Source: Pelagibacteraceae bacterium TMED65 (lineage in GTDB: Bacteria; Pseudomonadota; Alphaproteobacteria; TMED127). Taken from it: a stretch of 22,893 nt of DNA. Position numbers and translations under genes: made by a program. The stretch is from NCBI GenBank assembly GCA_002167215.1, contig NHDS01000035.1, positions 1 through 22,893 of the forward strand, given 5' to 3'. Within the stretch, counting starts at the first letter, position 1, and each line of letters begins with the position of its first letter. Positions 1 through 7,200 of the stretch are shown here, in pieces. Below the pieces are notes generated by a model that was not told the origin of the DNA, made no database searches, and saw nothing but the letters and a program-made list of their open reading frames with translations.

Positions 1-12
1 CATTCATTTTAC

Positions 13-98
13 GGAGGGATGGTAGAGTGGTCAAATACATCAGACTGTAAATCTGACGGCGTAAGCCTACGTAGGTTCAAATCCTACTCCCTCCACCA
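13..98 (+). tRNA. tRNA-Tyr (anticodon GTA)
   Basis: This is a type II tRNA with a long variable arm. The 7-bp acceptor stem pairs 13-19 with 88-94. The anticodon stem is 40-44/52-56, with anticodon GTA at 47-49. The T arm is 71-87, with the TTC-A loop motif. The discriminator is A95 and CCA is encoded at 96-98. It decodes UAU/UAC. It is the first gene in a tRNA run that leads to secE. Only 12 bases precede it here, so its promoter lies outside the window. Confidence 0.97.
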
Positions 99-105
99 TT
101 TCTAG
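96..105. repeat. 10-bp direct repeat at tRNA-Tyr 3' end, copy 1
   Basis: CCATTTCTAG is found here and again at 554-563. This copy begins with the encoded CCA of tRNA-Tyr and contains the stop codon of the minus-strand arsC-like gene (102-104). The second copy begins with the CCA of tRNA-Gly and ends with the first two bases of tRNA-Trp. The CCA part is expected; the following TTTCTAG is not. Confidence 0.6.
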
Positions 106-422
106 ATGTGTTGCAATACTATGTCTGGTGGTCTACATATAATATAATTTCTACCATCAAAGAAAATTGGTCTTTGCAAATTCTTTTGATTTTCAAATAT
201 AAACTTTACTAAATCTTTATTCTCAAAATCTTTTCTAGTCTTATTTCTTAAAATATCAAATTTATTCCCCAATAAATTTTGGATCAAATCTTTAATCTCC
301 TCAAGTGACAATGGATCCTTGATATAATCTCTAATTTTAAAATCTATGCTCTCGTTTTCTAAAATTTGAAGACAAGCTTTAGATTTTGAACAATTCCTAT
401 TGTGTAATAATGTAAATTTCAT
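102..422 (-). CDS. ArsC/Spx-family thioredoxin-fold reductase (arsenate reductase-like)
   Basis: A 106-residue protein of the glutaredoxin-dependent arsenate reductase (ArsC/YffB/Spx) family. The N-terminus has the family pattern HNRNCSKSK, placing the presumed redox cysteine at C11, as in ArsC. An R-P-P-D motif near residues 97-100 matches the family's C-terminal substrate-site segment, and R59 and R84 are candidates for the other arginines. Only one redox cysteine is in the active-site loop, so it would need glutathione/glutaredoxin if it acts on arsenate. The length is slightly below the usual 112-118 residues. It may instead be a YffB-like member with another thiol role. No arsenic genes (arsR, arsB, acr3) lie nearby, so resistance is only a guess. 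It lies opposite the tRNA genes; its stop is 3 bp from the CCA end of tRNA-Tyr. No clear ribosome binding site precedes the ATG. Confidence 0.85.
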   Translation of the reverse strand: MKFTLLHNRNCSKSKACLQILENESIDFKIRDYIKDPLSLEEIKDLIQNLLGNKFDILRNKTRKDFENKDLVKFIFENQKNLQRPIFFDGRNYIICRPPDIVLQHI

Positions 423-482
423 TAGTAGTTGTATTTAGTAAAAGTTTATCACATTATGTTTGAAATTTTTATTTTTTTTGTT

Positions 483-556
483 GCGGGTGTAGCTTAGTGG
501 TAAAGCCCCAGCCTTCCAAGCTGGTTACGAGGGTTCGATTCCCTTCACCCGCTCCA
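483..556 (+). tRNA. tRNA-Gly (anticodon TCC)
   Basis: A standard 74-nt cloverleaf. The acceptor stem pairs 483-489 with 546-552. The anticodon stem is 508-512/520-524, with TCC at 515-517. The T-loop GGTTCGATTCC is intact, the discriminator is T553 and CCA is encoded at 554-556. It reads GGA/GGG codons. tRNA-Trp starts 5 bp downstream, so the two are almost certainly co-transcribed. A Tyr-Gly-Trp set upstream of secE resembles the proteobacterial tRNA-(tufB)-secE region, but no tRNA-Thr or second tuf gene is present here. Confidence 0.97.
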
Positions 557-563
557 TTTCTAG
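554..563. repeat. 10-bp direct repeat at tRNA-Gly 3' end, copy 2
   Basis: The second copy of CCATTTCTAG spans the CCA of tRNA-Gly, the 5-bp spacer and the first two bases of tRNA-Trp. With copy 1 it brackets the arsC-like gene plus tRNA-Gly, a unit of about 458 bp. It may be a trace of an insertion or duplication, or chance similarity in a short tRNA spacer. Confidence 0.6.
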
Positions 564-637
564 GGGTGTAGCTCAGTTGGTAGAGCGACGGTCTCCAAAA
601 CCGTAGGTCGTGAGTTCGAGTCTCTCCGCCCCTGCCA
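562..637 (+). tRNA. tRNA-Trp (anticodon CCA)
   Basis: A 76-nt cloverleaf. The acceptor stem pairs 562-568 with 627-633 and includes one G-T pair. The anticodon stem is 588-592/600-604, with CCA at 595-597. The discriminator is G634, as usual for tRNA-Trp, and CCA is encoded at 635-637. A trnW gene just upstream of secE-nusG is typical in alphaproteobacteria, but here a 714-bp opposite-strand sirtuin gene lies between them. Confidence 0.97.
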
Positions 638-641
638 AAAT

Positions 642-1355
642 TTATTCTATCAATTTAACAAATTCAGGGAGAGTTTTACTCGCAGGACCAATAAATATTT
701 GATCAAATAAATCAGACTTATTTGTTTTTTCAATATTAAATTCATACATTAGGACTTTTTTTTTGGTTTGAAGTAAGAAATCTATAAAACCTGCTGCAGG
801 ATAAACATTGTTTGAAGTGCCAATTGAAATAAACACATCAACTTTTTCTAAATACTCATAAATTTTATCTAAATATTTTGGTTGCTCTCCGAACCAGACC
901 ACATCAACCCTTACCCTTCCAATATTACCACAATTAACACATCTAAGTTTGGTTGATAAATTAAAATCCAACTTAATGTGATGCTTACAATACATGCAGA
1001 AAGCTGAATTTAAAGTTCCGTGCATATGTAGAACATTTCTTGACCCAGCTTTTTCGTGTAAATCATCAATATTTTGTGTAACTAAGAGAAATTCGTCTAG
1101 ACATTTTGATTCAAAATCAACTAAAGCTTTATGTGCTTTATTCGGTTTAATTTTTGGATTTTTTAATTTTCTTTTTCTTTCATTGTAGAATTTGTTTACA
1201 TAATCAGGGTTTTTCTCAAAAGCCTCAATTGTACAAACTTCCTCAATTTTAAAGTTGTCCCATAATCCATCTTTTTCTCTAAATGTATTTATTCCGCTTT
1301 CCTTTGATATCCCTGCACCAGTAAGGACAAAAATTTTTTTTTTTAGAATGTTCAT
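642..1355 (-). CDS. cobB: NAD-dependent protein deacylase, CobB/SIRT5-type sirtuin
   Basis: A 237-residue Sir2-family enzyme that removes acyl groups from lysines using NAD and releases nicotinamide and O-acyl-ADP-ribose. Visible motifs are GAGIS (13-17), GINTFR (21-26), TQNID (93-97), the catalytic histidine H112 in HMHG, four zinc cysteines (C120, C123, C139, C142), VVWFGE (152-157) and GTS (179-181). Y57 and R60, in the pattern FYNER, match the Tyr/Arg pair of E. coli CobB and SIRT5 that binds succinyl-lysine, so desuccinylase activity is plausible. The length is typical of class III bacterial sirtuins. An A11 homopolymer lies in codons 4-8. It is transcribed away from secE, and its stop is 4 bp from the tRNA-Trp CCA end. 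No Shine-Dalgarno sequence is visible. Confidence 0.95.
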   Translation of the reverse strand: MNILKKKIFVLTGAGISKESGINTFREKDGLWDNFKIEEVCTIEAFEKNPDYVNKFYNERKRKLKNPKIKPNKAHKALVDFESKCLDEFLLVTQNIDDLHEKAGSRNVLHMHGTLNSAFCMYCKHHIKLDFNLSTKLRCVNCGNIGRVRVDVVWFGEQPKYLDKIYEYLEKVDVFISIGTSNNVYPAAGFIDFLLQTKKKVLMYEFNIEKTNKSDLFDQIFIGPASKTLPEFVKLIE

Positions 1356-1387
1356 CGATTTTTTTTTTGGTGTTTGATTTTTTTTTT
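1334..1387. repeat. Three spaced long T-tracts between sirtuin and secE
   Basis: Uninterrupted T-runs of 11 (1334-1344), 10 (1359-1368) and 10 (1378-1387) bases lie with centres about 24 and 19 bp apart, near two helical turns on average. The first lies inside the 5' end of the sirtuin gene. Long phased A/T-tracts usually bend DNA and can act as UP-like elements. That function here is inferred. Confidence 0.6.
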
Positions 1388-1401
1388 GATTATGTTAAAT
1401 A
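1374..1401 (+). promoter_or_regulatory. Candidate promoter for secE-nusG
   Basis: A -35-like TTGATT (1374-1379) is followed after 16 bp by TAAATA (1396-1401), preceded by an extended -10 TG at 1393-1394. It would start transcription about 20 nt upstream of the secE ATG. The match is modest and the region is very AT-rich. Transcription could also simply continue from the tRNA genes. Confidence 0.3.
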
Positions 1402-1416
1402 TACCAAAAAAATCAA
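1389..1416 (-). promoter_or_regulatory. Candidate promoter for the sirtuin gene
   Basis: On the minus strand TTGATT (plus-strand 1411-1416) and CATAAT (plus-strand 1389-1394, five of six bases matching the -10 consensus) are 16 bp apart. They are about 35 bp upstream of the sirtuin ATG. The site overlaps the candidate secE promoter, so both could not be occupied at once. This is inferred from sequence match only. Confidence 0.35.
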
Positions 1417-1426
1417 TACAATTAAT

Positions 1427-1612
1427 ATGATGCAAAAGATAATTACTTTATATAAAGAAGTAAAGCAGGAGGCCTTGAAAATAACATGGCCAACCAAACC
1501 AGAGGTTATTACAACCACCATTATGGTTTTTATTTTTGTTTTAATTTCATCAGTTTTTTTTCTTCTAATTGACAAAATTATCTCGTTTGCAGTCGAGTTT
1601 CTTTTATTTTAA
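1427..1612 (+). CDS. secE: Preprotein translocase subunit SecE
   Basis: A 61-residue single-span SecE, the small subunit that clamps SecY in the SecYEG channel. The N-terminal amphipathic segment carries the family pattern with K-x-x-W-P (KITWP), followed by one hydrophobic membrane segment over the C-terminal half. The frame is open upstream to a TTG at 1367, but that would add a non-conserved tail running through the control region, so a start at the tandem ATGs (1427 or 1430) is preferred. There is no clear Shine-Dalgarno sequence. nusG starts 3 nt after the stop, the usual secE-nusG pairing. Confidence 0.93.
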   Translation: MMQKIITLYKEVKQEALKITWPTKPEVITTTIMVFIFVLISSVFFLLIDKIISFAVEFLLF

Positions 1613-1615
1613 ATT

Positions 1616-2146
1616 ATGTTGAGTTGGTATATTTTACAGGTCTATTCGGGTAACGAAAAAAAAATCGAGAAAGAGCTTCTTGCTCAAGTGGAGAAGAAAG
1701 GTCTGAGACAAAATATTGAGAAAATTTTAATTCCTTCTGAAGAGGTTATTGAAATGAAAAAGGGAAAGAAAGTAAGTTCAGAAAGAAAATTCTTCCCTGG
1801 ATATATGTTAATCCAGATGACAATGGATGACGAGATATGGCATATTGTTAGAATGATCCCTAAAGTTTATGGTTTTCTTGGAGGCAAAAAAGGGGAACCC
1901 ATTCCTGTATCACAAACTGAAATTGATTCCATACTAAATCAAATGAAAGATGGTTTGGAGAAACCAAAGCCTTCAGTTAGTTTCGAAATTGGTGAACAAG
2001 TAAGAGTGTCAGATGGACCATTTTCATCATTCAATGGTATGGTAGAGGAAGTTGATGAAGAAAAAGCAAGATTAAAAGTCAGTGTTTCTATTTTTGGAAG
2101 ATCTACACCGGTAAATCTTGATTATTCGCAAGTGGAAAAAATTTAA
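1616..2146 (+). CDS. nusG: Transcription termination/antitermination factor NusG
   Basis: A 176-residue NusG, usual length. It binds RNA polymerase through its N-terminal NGN domain (about 1-110, with WYILQVYSG and the RKFFPGYMLI segment) and uses its C-terminal KOW domain (about 120-176, VSDGPFSSFNG through the SIFGRSTPV segment) to contact Rho or ribosomal protein S10. S10 is encoded in the same cluster. The VEEVDEEKARLKVSVSIFG stretch is strongly alphaproteobacterial in style. Only 3 nt separate it from secE, so translational coupling is likely. The rplK Shine-Dalgarno sequence (AAGGAG) lies just downstream of its stop. Confidence 0.97.
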   Translation: MLSWYILQVYSGNEKKIEKELLAQVEKKGLRQNIEKILIPSEEVIEMKKGKKVSSERKFFPGYMLIQMTMDDEIWHIVRMIPKVYGFLGGKKGEPIPVSQTEIDSILNQMKDGLEKPKPSVSFEIGEQVRVSDGPFSSFNGMVEEVDEEKARLKVSVSIFGRSTPVNLDYSQVEKI

Positions 2147-2164
2147 ATTTAAGGAGACTAGAAG

Positions 2165-2590
2165 ATGGCAAAAAAAATAGATGGATATATAAAATTACAG
2201 ATTCCAGCAGGGCAAGCTAATCCATCACCACCCGTTGGTCCAGCCTTAGGCCAAAAAGGTGTAAATATCATGGAGTTCTGCAAAGCATTTAACGCAGCAA
2301 CTCAAAAACTTGAGCAGGGTATGCCTATCCCGGTTGTAATTACTGTTTTTCAGGATAAGAGCTTTACATTCGAGACAAAATCTCCTCCAGTTTCTTTTTT
2401 TATTAAAAAAGCATTGAAGTTAAAAAAAGCTTCTCAAACTCCTGGAAAAGAAGTTATTGCTTCTATTTCAAAAAACGATATAAAAAAAATTGCAGAAGAT
2501 AAGATGAATGATTTAAATACTAATAACATTGAATCAGCTGAGAAAATGGTTGCAGGAACTGCAAGATCAATGGGAATTAAGGTTGAATAA
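2165..2590 (+). CDS. rplK: 50S ribosomal protein L11
   Basis: A 141-residue L11, family-typical length. It binds the GTPase-associated region of 23S rRNA and helps factor binding and stringent-response sensing. The N-terminal domain has the paired prolines in [13 protein letters not shown] (20-32), the thiopeptide-contact region, and the C-terminal rRNA-binding domain ends with the [12 protein letters not shown] pattern. It is preceded by a good Shine-Dalgarno sequence, AAGGAG. Its stop codon overlaps the rplA start by one base (TAATG), which suggests coupled translation of L11 and L1. Confidence 0.98.
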   Translation: MAKKIDGYIKLQIPAGQANPSPPVGPALGQKGVNIMEFCKAFNAATQKLEQGMPIPVVITVFQDKSFTFETKSPPVSFFIKKALKLKKASQTPGKEVIASISKNDIKKIAEDKMNDLNTNNIESAEKMVAGTARSMGIKVE

Positions 2591-3279
2591 TGAAAAATAC
2601 AAAAAAATATAAAGAAATTATAAAGGAAATTGGAGCAGAAACAATTTATAAACTTGAAGAAGCAATTACAATATCTCAAAAGTTTTCTTCAAAAAAATTT
2701 GATGAATCTCTTGATATATCAGTTGTACTAGGAATCGATGCCAAAAAATCTGATCAGCAAATAAGAGGAGTAATAAGCTTACCGAAAATGCCTGACAAAA
2801 AAGTGAAGATAGCAGTTTTTGCAGAGGGTGATGATGTAGAAAAAGCTAAAGAGGCCGGAGCAGATATTACCGGAGGCGACGAATTGATAGAATCAGTTAA
2901 AAAAGGAGAACTAAACTTCGACAAATGTATTTCTACACCAAAAATGATGGTAAAGGTCAGTTCATTGGGACAAATTCTTGGTCCAAAAGGCCTAATGCCT
3001 AATCCTAAATTAGGTACAGTTACGAACAATGTGTCAGATGCAATTCAAAAAATTAAAGCTGGTCAAATTGAGTTCAAAACAGACAAGGCTGGAATCATCC
3101 ACACTTCTGTAGGTAAAATTAGCTTTTCAAAAGACGAATTAAAAAAAAATATATCATTCTTAATGGATGAAATTAAGAAAAAGAAACCTGAGGCATCCAA
3201 GGGAGTTTACATAAAAAAATTCTATATAAATTCAACTATGGGTCCGGGGTTGCAAGTTGATCCAACAAGTGTTATGTAA
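2590..3279 (+). CDS. rplA: 50S ribosomal protein L1
   Basis: A 229-residue L1, normal length. It forms the mobile L1 stalk near the E site and in many bacteria represses its own L11-L1 mRNA by binding a site that mimics its 23S rRNA target. The conserved LGPKGLMPNPKLGTVT segment lies around residues 134-149, and the C-terminus keeps the STMGPGLQVDP pattern. The start overlaps the rplK stop by one base. No obvious L1-binding mimic was identified in the short nusG-rplK spacer. Confidence 0.98.
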   Translation: MKNTKKYKEIIKEIGAETIYKLEEAITISQKFSSKKFDESLDISVVLGIDAKKSDQQIRGVISLPKMPDKKVKIAVFAEGDDVEKAKEAGADITGGDELIESVKKGELNFDKCISTPKMMVKVSSLGQILGPKGLMPNPKLGTVTNNVSDAIQKIKAGQIEFKTDKAGIIHTSVGKISFSKDELKKNISFLMDEIKKKKPEASKGVYIKKFYINSTMGPGLQVDPTSVM

Positions 3280-3295
3280 ATATAAATTATTTATT

Positions 3296-3371
3296 CTGTC
3301 AAAGACTTCAGGATGTTATCTAACATTAAATTTCCTGGATAGATGGGTAGAATCTTTTTTTACTCAGACAG
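3296..3371 (+). promoter_or_regulatory. Structured leader of the L10-L7/L12 mRNA (probable L10 autoregulatory leader)
   Basis: The 109-nt rplA-rplJ gap can fold. CTGTC (3296-3300) pairs with GACAG (3367-3371) as an outer stem. Inside it, CAGGA (3309-3313) pairs with TCCTG (3333-3337), enclosing a TGTTA/TAACA hairpin (3314-3318/3321-3325, tight loop). In E. coli the L10(L12) complex binds a leader at this place to repress rplJ translation. Position and structure fit that role, but I could not align it to the known family. A short T-run at 3355-3361 lacks a clear terminator hairpin. Confidence 0.5.
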
Positions 3372-3376
3372 TTATT

Positions 3377-3385
3377 TAGGAGGTA
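3377..3385 (+). promoter_or_regulatory. Strong ribosome binding site of rplJ
   Basis: TTAGGAGGT ends 3 nt before the spacer of the GTG start at 3389 and is a near-complete anti-16S match. Most other genes here have weak or no such site. A strong site paired with GTG, just below the leader stem, decides the rplJ start and fits on/off control by L10. Confidence 0.7.
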
Positions 3386-3388
3386 TTA

Positions 3389-3904
3389 GTGCAACGTGCT
3401 CAAAAGCAAGAATTCGTCAAAGAATTTAATTCAGATCTTAAATCATCTGAATTTCTTCTTGTTGCTGACTATAAAGGCTTAAATGTAACTGAAATTTCTT
3501 CTCTTAGAAATGAAATCAAAAGTTGCTCGGACTCAAATTTTAAGGTGGCAAAAAACACCCTAGCTAAAAGAGCCATAAAAGACACTCATTTCAATGTCTT
3601 GGAAAAACTCTTTGTTGGTCCCACTTCTGTTGCATATTCCAATGATCCTGTAAACACTTCCAAAGTTGCAGTAAAATTCGCCAAGGAAAACGATAACTTC
3701 AAGATTCTCGGTGGAGTAATGGGTGATAAGGAATTGTCTATTGAAGATATTAAAAATCTTGCTTCGCTACCTTCAATGGAAGAAATAAGAGCGCAAATAG
3801 TTGGTTTGCTTCAATCAAATCAAACAAATATTGTTTCTATCCTAACAACCAACCAATCTAACATTGTTAGAGTTATTAAAAATAAATTTGAAAATCAAGA
3901 ATAA
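3389..3904 (+). CDS. rplJ: 50S ribosomal protein L10
   Basis: A 171-residue L10, the base of the L7/L12 stalk. The N-terminal rRNA-binding domain shows the DYKGLNVTEISSLRNE and KVAKNTLAKRAI segments, and the C-terminal helix that carries L7/L12 dimers covers about residues 130-171. The start is GTG, chosen because it matches the alphaproteobacterial N-terminus (QRAQKQEFVKE) and follows a full Shine-Dalgarno AGGAGGT at 3379-3385 with usual spacing. This is the strongest ribosome binding site in the window, and it lies just after the folded leader, as expected for leader-controlled translation. Confidence 0.97.
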   Translation: MQRAQKQEFVKEFNSDLKSSEFLLVADYKGLNVTEISSLRNEIKSCSDSNFKVAKNTLAKRAIKDTHFNVLEKLFVGPTSVAYSNDPVNTSKVAVKFAKENDNFKILGGVMGDKELSIEDIKNLASLPSMEEIRAQIVGLLQSNQTNIVSILTTNQSNIVRVIKNKFENQE

Positions 3905-3914
3905 GGAGTAAAAA

Positions 3915-4292
3915 ATGGCTGATATTCAAAAAATTGCTGAAGATTTATCTACACTGACCGTCCTTGAGGCTTCAGAACTGACAAAGATTCTAGAAGAAAA
4001 ATGGGGTGTCTCTGCTGCTGCACCAGTTGCTGTTGCAGCCCCTGCTGGTGGAGCAACTGCTGAACCTGCAGGTGAAGAAAAAACAGAATTCGAAATTCAT
4101 CTTGCTAGTGCAGGTGATAAAAAAATCAATGTTATTAAAGAAGTCAGAACAATTACTGGGCTAGGTTTAAAGGAAGCTAAAGATTTAGTGGAGGGTGCTC
4201 CCAGTAAGTTAAAAGACGGAGTAAATAAGGAAGATGCTGAAAAGTTCAAAAAACAGCTTGAAGAAGCTGGTGCAACTGTAGAACTTAAGTAG
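3915..4292 (+). CDS. rplL: 50S ribosomal protein L7/L12
   Basis: A 125-residue L7/L12, which forms the flexible stalk that recruits EF-Tu, EF-G and other GTPases. The N-terminal dimerisation domain covers about 1-32, an Ala/Gly/Pro-rich hinge about 33-55, and the C-terminal factor-binding domain about 57-125 with [16 protein letters not shown] clear AAGGAG precedes the ATG, which suits a protein needed in several copies per ribosome. It starts 10 nt after rplJ. The rpoB ATG follows 7 nt after its stop, so there is no room for an rplL-rpoB attenuator of the E. coli kind. Confidence 0.98.
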   Translation: MADIQKIAEDLSTLTVLEASELTKILEEKWGVSAAAPVAVAAPAGGATAEPAGEEKTEFEIHLASAGDKKINVIKEVRTITGLGLKEAKDLVEGAPSKLKDGVNKEDAEKFKKQLEEAGATVELK

Positions 4293-4299
4293 CATCAAT

Positions 4300-7200
4300 A
4301 TGAAAAAATCATTTACAGACAAACATAACATAAGAAAAAGCTTTGGCAAGATACCAGATTTGGTTGATATGCCAAACCTATTAGAAATCCAAAGGAATTC
4401 ATACGAACTGTTTTTACAAAAAGATGTAAAACCAGAAGACAGAGAGGACATTGGTCTTCAAGCAGTTTTCAATAAAGTTTTTCCCATATCAGATTTTTCT
4501 GGTGTTGCTGAATTAAGGTTTGTTAAATATGAACTAGAAGAACCCAAATATGATGTCGAAGAATGCATACAAAGAGGAGGAACTTTTGGATCTCTATTAA
4601 AAGTTACCCTTAACCTAATCATCCGAGAGGTTGATGAAGAGACTGGAGTTTCATCCGTCAAGGACATCAAAGAGCAGGATGTGTACCTTGGGGATATGCC
4701 GTTAATGACATCCCGCGGCACTTTCGTTTTTAACGGAACAACAAGAGTTGTTGTTTCTCAGATGCATAGGTCACCAGGAGTGTTTTTCGATCATGACAAA
4801 GGCAAGAGTCACTCTACTGGAAAATTCTTGTTTGCTTCAAGACTAATCCCCTATAACGGATCATGGATTGATTTTGAGTTTGACCCTAAAGATTTAATGT
4901 ATGTTCGAATTGACAAAAGGAGAAAATTACTAGCCTCGTCGCTTTTGCTTGCATTAGATGATGAAAAATCCAGTGAATACAGAGACGATTGCAAAAAAAA
5001 CGAAAAAGAAATTGATTACACTAAAATAAATGGAATGACCCACGAAAAACTGTTTACTTTTTTTTATAAATCAAAAATGGTGACAAAAAAAAAAGACGGG
5101 TGGGAAATCGATTACATCAAAGAAGATTTTTCTGGATCAAAACTTGATTATGATATTGTTAGTTCATCAAATGGAAAGACATACGCCAACGCCGGTGAGA
5201 AATTTAATATTGTAATTCAAAAGAAGCTCGCAGATGATTCTGTTAAAAAATTATATATAACTGATGAAACCATCAAAGGAGAATATTTAGCGAAAGATGT
5301 ATATGATTCAGAAAGTGGAATCATTTTTTTTGAAGCTGGTGATGAGATAGATGAAAACGTTCTTAATCATTTGAACGAAAAGAAAATTGAAAAAATTGAA
5401 ATTTTAAATATTAATTCCAATCAACAGGGTTCGTACATTCGAGACACATTTTTTGCAGATAAAAATAAAAATAGAAATGATGCAATAACAGAAATATACA
5501 AAATTTTACGTCCTGGTGAGCCTCCAACTGTTGAGGCTGCTGACAAAATGTTTCGAAGTCTTTTTTTTGATAGAGAGAGATATGATTTATCACCAGTCGG
5601 AAGATTGAAGATAAATACAAGGCTTAACCTCGACTCAGATCTAAACTTAAGAGTTCTTGAAAATAACGATGTTATTCAGATAGTGAAATATCTTGCAGGA
5701 CTGAAAGATGGAGTGGGTCACATAGATGATATTGACCATCTTGGAAATAGAAGAGTTAGGTCTGTTGGAGAGCTATTAGAAAACCAATATACACTCGGTG
5801 TTATAAGAATGGAAAGAGCCATTAAAGAAAGAATGACTAATGCTCCTGATATAGAAACTGTGATGCCTAATGATCTCGTAAACCCAAAACCAGCTTCGGC
5901 TGCTATCAGAGAGTTTTTTGGCCAAAGTCAACTTTCTCAATTCATGGATCAGACAAACCCGTTATCTGAAATAACCCATAAAAGACGATTGTCTGCATTA
6001 GGTCCAGGTGGATTGTCTCGTGAACGTGCTGGCTTTGAAGTTAGAGATGTACATCCCTCACACTACGGAAGAATTTGTCCAATAGAAACACCTGAAGGTC
6101 CAAATATTGGACTAATAAATTCTTTAGCCACATACTCCAAAGTTAATAACTATGGCTTTATAGAAACACCCTACAGAAAAGTTGAAAATTCTAAAGTCAC
6201 TTCTGAAATTGTTTACCTATCTGCTATGGATGAGGAGAAATATGCTATCGCTCAGGCTAATGAGCCACTAAAAAGTAATGGTTCATTCGAAAGAACCCTT
6301 ATTTCTTGCAGACAAAGTGGTGATTTTTTAATGCTTGATCCAAAGAATGTAGACTTCATTGATGTTTCTCCAAAACAGTTGGTTTCTGTTGCAGCCGCAT
6401 TAATACCTTTTCTTGAGAATGATGATGCAAATAGGGCGCTTATGGGTTCAAATATGATGAGGCAAGCAGTTCCTTTGCTAAAGAGCCAATCACCCTATGT
6501 CGGAACTGGAATGGAATCAGTCGTTGCCAGAGATTCTGGTGTTGTTGTTGTTGCAAAAAGATCTGGTTATGTGAATCAAGTTGATTCATCTAGAATAGTT
6601 ATTAGTGCGATTCAAAAAAATAATTTAGATACAGGTGTTGACATTTACAGGCTTAGTAAATTTCAAAGGTCAAATCAAGACACATGTATTAATCAAACAC
6701 CATTAGTTAGAGAAGGAGATTTTGTCGAAAAAGGAGATATAATTGCAGATGGACCATCCTCAAAAATTGGTGAATTAGCTCTAGGTAAGAATGTTACAGT
6801 AGCATTTATGCCTTGGAATGGTTATAACTACGAGGATTCAATTCTAATTTCTGAAAAACTTGTCGTTGATGATGTGTTTACATCCATACACATTCAAGAG
6901 TTTGAGGTTTTAGCTAGAGACACAAAACTTGGACAAGAAGAAATCACGAGAGACATCCCAAATATTGGAGAAGAATCCCTGACTAATTTAGATGAAGCCG
7001 GTATAGTCCACATTGGTGCTAAAGTTAATCCAGGGGATATTCTTGTTGGAAAAGTTACTCCGAAAGGCGAGTCCCCAATGACACCTGAAGAAAAACTTCT
7101 TAGGGCGATATTTGGTGAAAAGGCAGCTGATGTAAAAGATACCTCTCTTAGGCTTCCTCCTGGAGTATCAGGAACTGTTGTTGAAGTAAGAGTTTTCTCA

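Noticed and set aside
994..1188. 64-codon plus-strand open frame opposite the sirtuin gene
   Set aside because: It is antisense to the zinc-binding and NAD-binding region of the sirtuin and has no motif of its own.
1367..1426. N-terminal extension of SecE from an upstream TTG
   Set aside because: The added residues run through the T-tract control region and do not match SecE; the conserved protein starts at the tandem ATGs.
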